From positions 1,049,501 to 1,113,500 of the forward strand of contig NZ_AP028031.1 in the NCBI RefSeq assembly GCF_030296915.1: a DNA stretch of 64,000 nt. Reading direction: 5' to 3'. A model generated the notes under the pieces. It searched no databases and had not been told where the DNA came from. It saw only the letters and a program-made list of their open reading frames with translations. Of the stretch, positions 17,709-25,972 are shown one piece after another; position 1 is the stretch's first letter, and each line of letters opens with the position of its first letter. The translations under genes and the position numbers were made by a program. Origin of the DNA: Anaerostipes hadrus ATCC 29173 = JCM 17467 (GTDB taxonomy: Bacteria > Bacillota > Clostridia > Lachnospirales > Lachnospiraceae).

Positions 17709-18530
17709 ATGGATTATTATGTAAAATCGGTCATACCGATCATTGAATCAAATTATGAAAATTTTACAGCTCTGGAAAAAAATATTGCGGATTTCTTTAT
17801 GAAAAATGAAGAAAAAATGGACTTTTCAGCAAAAGAGATCGCAAAACACTTGTTTGTTTCAGAAGCTTCGTTATCAAGATTTGCAAAAAAATGTGGATTT
17901 CGAGGCTATCGAGAATTTATTTATCAATATGAGGAATCATTTGAAGAGAAAAATAAAGAACTCACGGGACATACAAGAACCGTGTTAAATATGTACCAGG
18001 AGTTGTTAAATAAGACATACAGCCTGATGGACGAAGCACAGATCATAAGGATCTGTGAGAAATTAGGACAGGCAAAGAGAGTGTTCGTATGTGGGAAAGG
18101 AAGTTCCGGCCTTGCAGCGAGAGAGATGCGCCTAAGATTTATGAGAATTGGAGTAGATATCAATTCGATTCAAGATCCAGATCTGATGAGGATGCAGGCA
18201 GTATTCCAAAAGGAAGGTTGTCTTGTGATCGGGATCAGTATCAGTGGAGAGAGTGAAGATGTTTGTTATCTATTAGAAGAATCAAAAAAACGAGGAGCGG
18301 ACACCATCTTGATCACAGGAAAAAATAAGGATGACTATGAGGATATCTGTGACGAATTAGTTTTGATCGCATCAAGAAAATATTTAGATCATGGAAATGT
18401 TATCTCTCCACAGTTTCCAATCCTTATTATGTTAGATCTTATATATTCTTACTATTTAGAACACGATAAAAAGAAAAAAGAAACCATGCACGATGACACT
18501 GTGCGCGCATTAAAAGGAGAAAGATCATGA
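17709..18530 (+). CDS. MurR/RpiR-family transcriptional regulator
   Basis: A 273-residue regulator with an N-terminal RpiR helix-turn-helix (FSAKEIAKHLFVSEASLSRFAKKCGFRGYREF) and a C-terminal SIS sugar-phosphate-binding domain (VFVCGKGSSGLAAREMRLRF, GISISGESEDV). Such proteins usually sense a sugar phosphate and control amino-sugar genes. The start is ATG 17709 with AAAAGG at 17696-17701; a longer frame from 17613 lies inside nanE. Its stop overlaps the nagB start (ATGA), so regulator and deaminase are translationally coupled. Confidence 0.92.
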   Translation: MDYYVKSVIPIIESNYENFTALEKNIADFFMKNEEKMDFSAKEIAKHLFVSEASLSRFAKKCGFRGYREFIYQYEESFEEKNKELTGHTRTVLNMYQELLNKTYSLMDEAQIIRICEKLGQAKRVFVCGKGSSGLAAREMRLRFMRIGVDINSIQDPDLMRMQAVFQKEGCLVIGISISGESEDVCYLLEESKKRGADTILITGKNKDDYEDICDELVLIASRKYLDHGNVISPQFPILIMLDLIYSYYLEHDKKKKETMHDDTVRALKGERS

Positions 18531-19255
18531 GAATTATCAAAACAAAATCATACGAAGAAATGAGCAAAAAAGCAGCAAACATCATTGCATCTGTAGTCAC
18601 ATTAAAGCCAGACTGCATGTTAGGACTTGCAACAGGATCATCACCAATCGGAACATATGATGAATTAGTAAAGAAATACGAAGCAGGAGATCTTGATTTT
18701 TCAGAAGTTACAACAGTAAACTTAGACGAGTACAAAGGATTACCAAAAGAAAATGAACAAAGCTATTACTATTTCATGCATGAATATTTATTCGATAAAG
18801 TAAATATCAATCCAGAAAAAACATATCTTCCAGATGGAACAAACTTAAACAGTGAAGAGGAAGCAGCACGTTATGAAGCATTGGTACAGTCTTTAGGAAC
18901 GGTTGATCTTCAGTTATTAGGATTAGGAAGAAACGGACATATTGGATTCAACGAGCCAGGGGATCATTTTGAAGATGGAACACACTGCGTAGACTTAAAA
19001 GAAAGCACGATCGAAGCAAACAAACGATTCTTCGAATCAGCAGATGATGTACCAAAACAGGCATACAGCATGGGAATCGGAACGATCATGCGTTCTAAGA
19101 AGATCTTATTAGTTGTCAGCGGAGAAGAAAAAGCACAGGCATTAAAAGACAGTATTTATGGACCAGTAACACCAGAAGTACCAGGATCTATCTTAAGATT
19201 CCATCCAGATGTAACAATTATTGCAGATGAAGCAGCTATGTCATTGATCAAATAG
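18527..19255 (+). CDS. nagB: Glucosamine-6-phosphate deaminase
   Basis: A 242-residue deaminase converting glucosamine-6-phosphate to fructose-6-phosphate and ammonia, the last step of amino-sugar breakdown. The motifs LGLATGSSPIGTYDELV, TVNLDEYKGL and LLGLGRNGHIGFNEPG are all present. Length is that of the short, non-allosteric Firmicutes form. It overlaps the RpiR gene by 4 nt with AAAGGAG upstream. Immediately downstream lies a truncated ferredoxin remnant. Confidence 0.96.
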   Translation: MRIIKTKSYEEMSKKAANIIASVVTLKPDCMLGLATGSSPIGTYDELVKKYEAGDLDFSEVTTVNLDEYKGLPKENEQSYYYFMHEYLFDKVNINPEKTYLPDGTNLNSEEEAARYEALVQSLGTVDLQLLGLGRNGHIGFNEPGDHFEDGTHCVDLKESTIEANKRFFESADDVPKQAYSMGIGTIMRSKKILLVVSGEEKAQALKDSIYGPVTPEVPGSILRFHPDVTIIADEAAMSLIK

Positions 19256-19278
19256 TTGAATATGTGGAATAAAAATGA

Positions 19279-19992
19279 AGATTCAATCTATTTACAAAAG
19301 AAGAACTAGTGATCTTTGGAACTCCTGTGTATGCGGGAAGAGTTCCAAACAAAGTACTTCCGATGATACAAGGATTATTTCAAGGAAATGATGCATTTGC
19401 AGTACCAGTTGTTACATTTGGGAACAGAAACTATGACAATGCATTGATTGAATTAAGAAATGAACTAGAAAACAATCATTTTCATACGATTGCAGCAGGA
19501 GCGTTCGTAGCACAGCATGCTTTTACAGATCAATTAGCAACGATGCGCCCAGGTAAGTCAGATCAGGAAGAAATCAGAGGGTTTGCCAAGCGTATCGTAA
19601 CGATTGTAGAAATGATACAAACATTGGGAGAAATTCCGAAACCAGTTCATGTAAAAGGAATTGAGCCAATCACGCCATATTATACCCCACTTGGAATTGA
19701 TGGCAAACCAGCGAAATTCTTAAAGGCAAAACCAAAGACAAAAAGTAATTGTGATCACTGTGATCTTTGTGTGAAAGTCTGTCCAATGGGATCGATCAAT
19801 TCAGAAGATCCAAGTAAAATTGATGGAATTTGTATCAAATGTCAGGCATGTGTAAAAAAATGTCCAAAACAAGCAAAATATTTTGATGATCCGGCATTTT
19901 TATCACATGTTGAAATGTTAAAGAGAAACTATCAAAGAGCTGCTAAAAATGAAATTTTTGTGAGTGATGGCAGAGAAAATGAAATACCATAA
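19279..19992 (+). pseudogene. EFR1-family flavodoxin-ferredoxin, N-terminus missing
   Basis: The reading frame from about 19279 (after a TGA at 19276) gives FNLFTKEELVIFGTPVYAGRVPN, the middle of the flavodoxin-like domain, and continues to two 4Fe-4S motifs CDHCDLCVKVCP and CIKCQACVKKCP. EFR1 proteins normally start about 50 residues earlier with the FMN-binding SGTGNS loop; that part and any convincing start codon with ribosome site are missing. A GTG at 19309 could start a shorter product but would lack the FMN phosphate loop. I read it as a 5'-deleted remnant next to nagB. Confidence 0.75.
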
Positions 19993-20010
19993 TTTTTAAT
20001 CAAGTGGATG

Positions 20011-20066
20011 AAAACACCATTTTTCTGATATAATTAATTTATCAGCAAAATGGTGTTTTTGCTATT
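20011..20066 (+). terminator. Long hairpin terminator
   Basis: A 13-bp perfect outer stem, AAAACACCATTTT at 20011-20023 with AAAATGGTGTTTT at 20047-20059, encloses a second 6-bp stem CTGATA/TATCAG. T-rich flanks on both sides allow it to act in either direction. Confidence 0.75.
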
Positions 20067-20099
20067 TTATAAGCGAAGGATCAGCTAGAAAGGATTTTT

Positions 20100-20795
20100 A
20101 TGCTATTTACAAAAAAGGAAAGTTACATTATACAAGGAATGGATTACCTTTCACTGATCCGTTTTACCTATCCTTTATTTGTGCTATCTACGATCTTAAT
20201 GGCGGCACTTGCGACACCAATTCAAACAGGAATCTTAGGCCGCTTATCCGCAGATGCGATTGCAGCCAATTCTGTTTCTACGACGATGTTTCAGTACTTG
20301 AAAGTTATAACCATCGGAGAAGCCTCAGCATCTGCTGTATTGATCGGAACAACGATCGGGGAAAACAGAGGAACTACAAAAGTAAAAGAATACAGTAAAA
20401 CACTGCAAGTTATTTATCTGATCATAGGAAGTGTTCTTGGAATCAGCTTGTTTTTCCTAAGGATTCCATTGTTATCTCTCTATGATCTGACACAAAATGC
20501 ATATCAAATGGCAGACCAGATTCTGATCATTTTATCCATCGTGATGGTTGGAATGTCATACCAGATGCCAACTGGAATTGGTATTATCAAAGGTGGTGGC
20601 GATGTAAAATATATGATGTATCTGAATTTGATCTCAACCTGGGCGATCGTGATGCCACTTTCATTTTTAGGGGCATTTGTATGGAAATTGCCAGTACCGA
20701 TGGTTGTGTTATTGCTGAATTCAGATCAGTTGTTTAAGTGTATACCAACGTATCTGTATGTGAAGAAGGATCAGTGGATCAAGGTTTTTGTTTGA
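20100..20795 (+). pseudogene. MATE-family transporter, C-terminal half only
   Basis: The 231-residue frame matches the second half of MATE exporters: about six hydrophobic helices, with ANSVSTTMFQYLKVITIGEASASAVLIGTTIGEN where full-length proteins have helix 7-8 and MPTGIGIIKGGGDVKYMM near helix 10. Intact members are about 450 residues and need both halves. The first half is absent upstream, where the terminator and the ferredoxin remnant lie. AAAGGA precedes the ATG, so a peptide may still be made, but a functional transporter is unlikely. Confidence 0.7.
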
Positions 20796-20933
20796 TGATC
20801 AATACCTTGCCATTTACAGATTCAAATGATAAGATAATTGATAAAACAAAATCAATTGCAACACACTAATGCAATGAAACTTCTATGAATAATCTAAAAA
20901 TAACTGCATATACTCTTTCTTAAAGGAGAGTAT

Positions 20934-21575
20934 GTGACATTGAAGAAGAAAATAGAAATTGCAGCCATCCTATGTTCCATCGGCATCTGCAGCTTTGGAC
21001 AAAATGTCTTCGCAGGAGAATTTCTAAGATTACCAGCCCAAACCAATGCCAAAGTAGAACAAGTGGTGCAGACAAGACTTTTGGAAGAACAAAGAGCGTA
21101 CCTTATGCAGGCACAGCTTATGACGAAAGTCAATTTAGAACAACAGATTAAAGACAAACCCGTCTATATTCCAAAAACAAAGCATGTAGTCACCCAAAGA
21201 GAACGATCGATTCTTGAGAGGATCGTGGAAGCAGAAGCAACCGATAAAGATGAAAAAAGCAAGATACTTGTAGCAAATGTAATTTTAAACCGTGTAAGAA
21301 GTAAAGAATTTCCAAACTCGATCGAAGCCGTTGTGTTTCAGAGAGCTTATGGGAAAGTCCAGTTTTCACCGACAGCTGATGGAAGATATGAATCCGTCCA
21401 TATCACAAAGAGTACGAAAAGAAGCGTAAAAAAAGCATTAGAAGACGGAATCGACTATTCCGAAGGAGCATTATATTTCGTAGAAAAAACGATGGCAAAT
21501 CCAAAAAATGTTTCATGGTTTGATGAGGCACTTACCAGATTGTTTACCTATCAAGGACATTCTTTTTACAAATAA
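20934..21575 (+). CDS. SleB-type cell wall hydrolase, secreted
   Basis: A 213-residue secreted protein. It begins with a signal peptide (LKKKIEIAAILCSIGICSFGQNVFA). The C-terminal 120 residues are a SleB/CwlJ Hydrolase_2 domain: ERSILERIVEAEATDKDEKSKILVANVILNRVRS, with the catalytic Glu, then VVFQRAYGKVQFSP. A helical linker lies between. Such enzymes cut peptidoglycan glycan strands, in germination or vegetative remodelling. The start is GTG 20934 or TTG 20940; AAAGGAGAG lies just upstream, and TTG gives the more typical MKKK signal start. Confidence 0.87.
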   Translation: MTLKKKIEIAAILCSIGICSFGQNVFAGEFLRLPAQTNAKVEQVVQTRLLEEQRAYLMQAQLMTKVNLEQQIKDKPVYIPKTKHVVTQRERSILERIVEAEATDKDEKSKILVANVILNRVRSKEFPNSIEAVVFQRAYGKVQFSPTADGRYESVHITKSTKRSVKKALEDGIDYSEGALYFVEKTMANPKNVSWFDEALTRLFTYQGHSFYK

Positions 21576-21578
21576 TGC

Positions 21579-21607
21579 TTGACAAGGAAAGATAAAAGTA
21601 TTATGAT
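21579..21607 (+). promoter_or_regulatory. Promoter of the T-box/trpXYZ operon
   Basis: TTGACA at 21579-21584, a 17-bp spacer and TATGAT at 21602-21607. The expected start point is about 21614, just before the T-box stem I. Confidence 0.85.
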
Positions 21608-21613
21608 TTTAAG

Positions 21614-21889
21614 CAAATAGAAAAGAAACCGTTGAGAAAGAGTAGTAAGCAGGATCAGAATGATTCAAAGAGAGCTGCAGGTGGTGAGATTGCAGTATGA
21701 TTTCCCTGGTGAATGGACTTTCGAGGGTGATTTTGAAAGTAACAAGTAGGAATCGCCGGGCACCCGACCCGTTACCAGAGTGGGCATATATGATAGTATA
21801 TGATTTAAGTGGACACACCTAGTGTCAATTTGAGTGGTACCGCGGATAATTCGCCTCAAGCATATTTGCTTGGGGCTTTTCTTTTTTTC
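21614..21889 (+). promoter_or_regulatory. Tryptophan-specific T-box riboswitch leader
   Basis: Stem I carries the AGAGAGC element and the apical GGTGGTGAGA loop (about 21669-21690). The specifier side reads GAATGGACTTTC, with the codon TGG (Trp) at 21714-21716, opposite AGTAG near 21640. The T-box sequence TGGTACCGCGG is at 21835-21845, followed by the terminator stem GCCTCAAGC (21853-21861) with GCTTGGGGC (21868-21876) and a T tract. Uncharged tRNA-Trp should therefore switch on the transporter genes downstream. The specifier assignment is by eye but fits the surrounding helix. Confidence 0.92.
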
Positions 21890-21932
21890 TATTTGAAGAA
21901 ACGTACAACTTAAATAAAAAGGAGAAGAAATT

Positions 21933-22955
21933 ATGAGAACAATGAAAAAAGTATTAGCAGCGGGATTAACAGCAGTTATGGCAATGTCATTAATGGTTGG
22001 ATGTGGAAGCAAGAAAGATGACAGTTCATCTAAAACATATAACTTAGGAATCATCCAGTTTGCAGAACATGGTTCTCTTGATAACTGCCGCAAAGGATTT
22101 TTAAAAGGTTTAGAATCTGAAGGTATCAAAGAAGGAGAAAACTTAAAGATTACATACAAAAACTCACAGGCAGATACAGCCACAGATAACCAGATCGCAT
22201 CAAATTTTGCATCAAAGAAATTAGATATGATCTGTGCGATTGCAACACCAAGTGCACAGAGTGCATACAATGCAACAAAAGACAGTGATATCCCAGTTGT
22301 TTATACAGCTGTTACATCACCAAAAGCTGCAGGATTTGTAGATAAAGAAGGAAAGAATGTTGGAAATATCACAGGAACTTCCGATCTTGTACTTGCAGAT
22401 AAACAGTTAAAACTGATTCGTCAGATGATGCCAAAAGCAAAGAATGTCGGAATCTTCTACAGCACAAACGAAGCAAACTCCAAAGCAGGAATCGAAGCTT
22501 ATGAAAAAGTAGCTGATAAATATGGATTCAAGATCATCACACAGGGAATCACAGCTTCCGCAGATATGCCAATGGCAGCAGACAGTTTACTGAAGAAAGT
22601 AGACTGCATCACAAACTTAACAGACAATTTAGTAGTCAGCAACATGCAGACATACCTTCAGAAAGCAAACAAATTAAATATTCCAGTTTTCGGATCTGAA
22701 GTAGAACAGGTAAAATTAGGATGTGTAGCTTGTGTCGGAATTGACTTCGTAAAATTAGGAAAACAGACAGGTAAGATGGCAGCTAAAATCTTAAAAGGCG
22801 AAGAAAAAGCAAAAGATATGAAATTCGAAACATTTAACAATGGAGATGTCATCATTAATACAGCAGCAGCTAAGAAGATTAACATGACAATCAGCAAAGA
22901 TGTGCAGAAACAGGCAAAACAGACATTTGACAAGATCAGCGCACCAGAAAAATAA
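21933..22955 (+). CDS. trpX: Tryptophan ABC transporter substrate-binding lipoprotein
   Basis: A 340-residue lipoprotein: basic start, hydrophobic segment and the lipobox LMVGC with Cys at 24. The rest is the ABC-type periplasmic-binding fold of the family also annotated as ABC_sub_bind (YLGIIQFAEHGSLDNCRKGF-like start, IPVVYTAVTSPKAAGFV, IGIFYSTNEANSK-like hinge). Proteins of this type under Trp T-boxes have been named TrpX in comparative work. It sits directly after the Trp T-box and before permease and ATPase genes, which supports tryptophan or a precursor as ligand; binding has to be inferred. Confidence 0.85.
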   Translation: MRTMKKVLAAGLTAVMAMSLMVGCGSKKDDSSSKTYNLGIIQFAEHGSLDNCRKGFLKGLESEGIKEGENLKITYKNSQADTATDNQIASNFASKKLDMICAIATPSAQSAYNATKDSDIPVVYTAVTSPKAAGFVDKEGKNVGNITGTSDLVLADKQLKLIRQMMPKAKNVGIFYSTNEANSKAGIEAYEKVADKYGFKIITQGITASADMPMAADSLLKKVDCITNLTDNLVVSNMQTYLQKANKLNIPVFGSEVEQVKLGCVACVGIDFVKLGKQTGKMAAKILKGEEKAKDMKFETFNNGDVIINTAAAKKINMTISKDVQKQAKQTFDKISAPEK

Positions 22956-22973
22956 TCAGGAGATGTAAATATT

Positions 22974-23858
22974 ATGGAACAATTGATCATAGGCGTATTT
23001 GAGCAGGGATTTATCTATGCGATCATGGCGCTTGGCGTATATATCACATACAAAATATTAGACTTTCCGGATCTGTCCGTAGACAGTACTTTTCCATTAG
23101 GAGCAGCAGTGACAACCGTCATGCTCTCCTCAGGAAAGAACCCACTGCTTGCATTAATTGCAGCAACAGCAGCCGGAGCAATTGCAGGAATGGTCACAGG
23201 AATCATACATGTAAAATTCAAAGTCAGAGACTTATTATCCGGAATTATCGTTATGACAGGTCTTTATACCTTAAACTTAAGAATTGTAGGCGGAAGCGCA
23301 AATGTTCCATTATTTAACTACAAATCCGTATTTGATAATGACTTCATCAACGGAATCTTCCCAGAAGCATTAGCACCATATAAGACGGTGATCATTATTT
23401 TCATCATCATGATCATTGCCAAAATATTATTAGACTTATATTTAAAAACAAAATCAGGATACCTGTTAAGAGCCGTTGGAGATAACGAGACAATCGTAAC
23501 ATCTCTTGCAAAAGACAGTGGATTTGTGAAGATCGTAGGACTTGCGATCTCAAACGGATTAGTTGCATTAGCTGGAAGTGTTATGTGTCAGCAGCAGAGA
23601 TTCTTTGAAATCTCTATGGGAACTGGAACGATCGTTATCGGACTTGCCAGTGTTATCATTGGAACAAACGTATTTAAAGGAAATCTTATCAAAGCAACAA
23701 CTGCAGTTGTCATCGGTTCTGTGATCTACAAAGCATGTGTAGCAATCGCGATCGAAGTAGGATTACCAGCAACAGACTTAAAATTGATCACAGCAGTCTT
23801 ATTCCTGATCATTCTGATCATCAGTATGGACCGTAAGAAGAAGGTGAAAAAGGCATGA
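22974..23858 (+). CDS. trpY: Tryptophan ABC transporter permease
   Basis: A 294-residue membrane protein with eight or so hydrophobic helices, of the branched-chain-amino-acid-type permease family. The N-terminal FEQGFIYAIMALGVYITYKILDFPDLSVDSTFPLGAAV is characteristic of the TrpY/YtlD-like group, and IIGTNVFKGNL lies near the coupling helix. It follows trpX by 18 nt with AGGAGATG upstream and overlaps the ATPase gene by 4 nt (ATGA). Confidence 0.87.
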   Translation: MEQLIIGVFEQGFIYAIMALGVYITYKILDFPDLSVDSTFPLGAAVTTVMLSSGKNPLLALIAATAAGAIAGMVTGIIHVKFKVRDLLSGIIVMTGLYTLNLRIVGGSANVPLFNYKSVFDNDFINGIFPEALAPYKTVIIIFIIMIIAKILLDLYLKTKSGYLLRAVGDNETIVTSLAKDSGFVKIVGLAISNGLVALAGSVMCQQQRFFEISMGTGTIVIGLASVIIGTNVFKGNLIKATTAVVIGSVIYKACVAIAIEVGLPATDLKLITAVLFLIILIISMDRKKKVKKA

Positions 23859-24628
23859 TTGAATTAAAACATATCGACAAATATTATAATATCGGAACAG
23901 TCAATGAAGTCTGCCTGTTCAAAGACTTCAATCTGACGGTAGATGACGGAGATTTCATTTCCGTGATCGGAAGTAATGGTTCAGGAAAGACATCCATGTT
24001 AAATCTGATCTGCGGAAGCTTAGAAGCGGAAGCAGGAAATATTATTTTAAATGGAGAAGATATTTCTCATCAAAAAGAGTATATCAGACAGAGAAAGATC
24101 GGACGTGTTTATCAAAATCCAGCAATGGGAACCTGCCCATCTATGACAATCCTTGAAAATATGTCTCTTGCAGACAATAAAGGAAAGAAATTTGGACTTG
24201 GATTTGGTACAAATAAGAAGAGAGTTGACTATTACAGAGAATTATTAAGCCAATTAGGACTTGGGCTGGAAGACATGATGGGAAGCAAAGTAGGTTCCTT
24301 ATCAGGAGGACAGAGACAGGCAATGGCACTTCTTATGACAACGATGGCACCAATTGAGATCTTAATTCTGGATGAACATACTGCTGCACTTGATCCAAAG
24401 ACAGCAGAACTGATCATGGAGTTGACAGGAAAAGTTGTCAAAGAAAAGAAACTGACAACGATCATGGTTACACATAACCTGCGTTATGCCGTAGAATATG
24501 GAAATCGTATTCTTATGATGCATCAGGGACATGCGGTACTTGATAAAGCTGGAGAAGAGAAAGCAAAATTAGTTGTTGATGATCTTCTGGATCAGTTTAA
24601 TCAGATCAGTATTGAGTGTGGAAATTAA
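23855..24628 (+). CDS. trpZ: Tryptophan ABC transporter ATP-binding protein
   Basis: A 257-residue ABC ATPase. Walker A is GSNGSGKTSM, the signature is LSGGQRQA, Walker B is ILILDEHTAALDP and the switch His is in TIMVTHNLRYA. It is the energy unit for the TrpXY permease. The stop codon at 24626-24628 abuts the left edge of a large palindrome, so the operon's transcript would run straight into that structure. Confidence 0.9.
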   Translation: MIELKHIDKYYNIGTVNEVCLFKDFNLTVDDGDFISVIGSNGSGKTSMLNLICGSLEAEAGNIILNGEDISHQKEYIRQRKIGRVYQNPAMGTCPSMTILENMSLADNKGKKFGLGFGTNKKRVDYYRELLSQLGLGLEDMMGSKVGSLSGGQRQAMALLMTTMAPIEILILDEHTAALDPKTAELIMELTGKVVKEKKLTTIMVTHNLRYAVEYGNRILMMHQGHAVLDKAGEEKAKLVVDDLLDQFNQISIECGN

Positions 24629-24642
24629 ATTTTTAATTTGTA

Positions 24643-24919
24643 AGTTGGCCAACTGTAGATTTCGAGTATATGATAAAAAATAAATAAACGATTGGAAGAG
24701 CAGCTAGAGAATTTTGCTCACGTTTTTTGCAGATCGCTGATCCGCCGGCTTTCCTTGTGCAACTCGCCTTCAAGGGTGTTTAAATCAGAACTCTTTGAGG
24801 CTCAGACAGCACACCAAGCCGGCTGCGAATCCGCAAAAAACGTGGCAAAATTCTAATGCTGCTCTTCCAATCGTTTATTTATTTTTTATCATATACCTGA
24901 AGTCTATAGAGTGGACAAT
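24643..24919. repeat. Giant palindrome with 39-bp perfect arms
   Basis: The arm 24666-24704 is the exact reverse complement of 24858-24896 (39 of 39 bases; it begins GTATATGATAAAAAATAAAT). Inside, pairing continues with small bulges: AATTTTGC-CACGTTTTTTGC and GCCGGCTT lie on both arms, down to about 24760/24802. Outside, weaker pairing continues (CTGTAGATTTC at about 24653 with the complement of GAAGTCTATAG near 24899). The arms are AT-rich outside and GC-rich inside. No protein is encoded. It could be a non-autonomous mobile element with long inverted ends, or a structured RNA. Confidence 0.85.
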
Positions 24920-25004
24920 TCACAAGATTGAAAATTTAAGTGGGTGTGTATGGAGAACAGTATTGATTGTAAAATAGGGAATTTTCAGACAGAAGGTAAT
25001 GTTA

Positions 25005-25123
25005 TTATGCTTCATAAATATCTTGCTAAATCGGTGCTGTAGAAGTTCTTTTACCTTCTGTTAATAAATACAAAAATTATTAACCAGTATCGTATAACAT
25101 ACACACTGTGTAGTGATTTGAAT
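25005..25123 (+). repeat. Interspersed repeat, copy 1
   Basis: The core 25061-25123 (starts TTAATAAATACAAAAATTAT) matches 44896-44958 at 60 of 63 positions. Weaker similarity extends upstream, including TAAATCGGTG and TTTTACC-TCTG. In this copy CAGAAGGTAA near 24989 pairs with TTACCTTCTG at 25051-25060. No reading frame is shared between copies. Confidence 0.85.
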
Positions 25124-25191
25124 AGTGTTCTGTTGTATGAGTCACTCATACATGCAACACCATTACAAATCACAATCTTGTGAAGTGTGTA
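25093..25191. repeat. Imperfect palindrome ending copy 1 of the repeat
   Basis: The left arm (CACACTGTGTAGTGATTTGAATAG..., from about 25101) pairs imperfectly with the right arm (CATTACAAATCACAATCTTGTGAAGTGTG, 25161-25189), with TATGAGTCACTCATA (25136-25150) at the centre. The right arm includes the -35 box of the following ABC transporter promoter. Confidence 0.7.
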
Positions 25192-25246
25192 GACTTTTGT
25201 TATAATAACGTTAGACAATGCTAACCAAGTGTTAGCGTAGACTAAC
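25178..25246 (+). promoter_or_regulatory. ABC transporter promoter with two tandem operators
   Basis: The promoter is TTGTGA at 25178-25183, a 17-bp spacer and TATAAT at 25201-25206. Two copies of the dyad GTTAG-N6-CTAAC follow, at 25210-25225 and 25231-25246. Their centres are 21 bp apart, two helical turns, over the expected start point. This is the usual layout for a TetR- or MarR-type repressor; no such gene lies next to it in the window. Confidence 0.75.
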
Positions 25247-25270
25247 TTATAAAAATGAGAGGAATTACAT

Positions 25271-25972
25271 ATGTATTTAGAAATAAAAGATATGAAAAAA
25301 AGCTTCGGATCAGGCGAAAGCTATAATCAAGTACTAAAAGGAATCACAACCAACATCGAACAAGGGCAGATGTGTGTCATCCAAGGAAGCAGTGGTTCAG
25401 GAAAATCTACAATGCTAAACTGTATCGGCGGATTAGATACTATGGATTCTGGTTCAGTCAAAGTTGATGGCAATGAAATATCAGGATTAAATGCAGATGA
25501 GCTCTCCGAATACCGCAGAGCTAATCTAGGGTTTATCTTCCAGTTTTATAATCTGGTACCAAATCTTACAGTCAAAGAAAATATAGAGATCTGTCAATTT
25601 TTAACGGAAGATCCATTGGATATGGAAGAACTGCTAGATACGCTCGGACTAACAGAACATCAAGATAAATTTCCTGCACAATTATCCGGTGGACAGCAGC
25701 AGCGATGTGCAATTGCAAGGGCGTTGATCAAGAATCCAAAGCTGCTTCTTTGCGACGAACCGACAGGAGCTCTTGATTCGAAAACATCCAAAGATATCTT
25801 GATCTTATTAGAGAAGATCAATCAGCAATATGGCACAACCATGCTGATCGTAACGCATAATAATGCAATCCGCAATATGGTACATAAGGTTATTATCATC
25901 AAAGATGGTCAGATCAGTGAAGATTACGAAAATGAAACAAGATTACCAGCAAAATCACTGGAGGATCTTTAG
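25271..25972 (+). CDS. ABC transporter ATP-binding protein (MacB/LolD type)
   Basis: A 233-residue ATPase: Walker A QGSSGSGKSTMLN, signature LSGGQQQRCAIARAL, Walker B LLLCDEPTGALDS, switch His in LIVTHN. The Q-loop segment FIFQFYNLVPNLTVKENI is typical of the MacB/LolD/FtsE class that works with FtsX-like permeases rather than importers. It ends on the base before the permease start, so the two are coupled. The tandem operator upstream suggests induction by a small molecule, perhaps an antimicrobial, but the substrate is unknown. Confidence 0.93.
   Translation: MYLEIKDMKKSFGSGESYNQVLKGITTNIEQGQMCVIQGSSGSGKSTMLNCIGGLDTMDSGSVKVDGNEISGLNADELSEYRRANLGFIFQFYNLVPNLTVKENIEICQFLTEDPLDMEELLDTLGLTEHQDKFPAQLSGGQQQRCAIARALIKNPKLLLCDEPTGALDSKTSKDILILLEKINQQYGTTMLIVTHNNAIRNMVHKVIIIKDGQISEDYENETRLPAKSLEDL

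Noticed and set aside
21665..22270. 201-codon antisense frame over the T-box and trpX
   Set aside because: It is antisense to a clear riboswitch and lipoprotein gene, with codon use unlike the neighbours.
24643..24919. Giant palindrome as an ordinary terminator of trpXYZ
   Set aside because: No T tract follows the 3' arm in a usable place, and the stem is several times longer than needed.
25061..25191. CRISPR-like array
   Set aside because: Only two distant copies of the repeat exist in the window, with no regular spacers and no cas genes.
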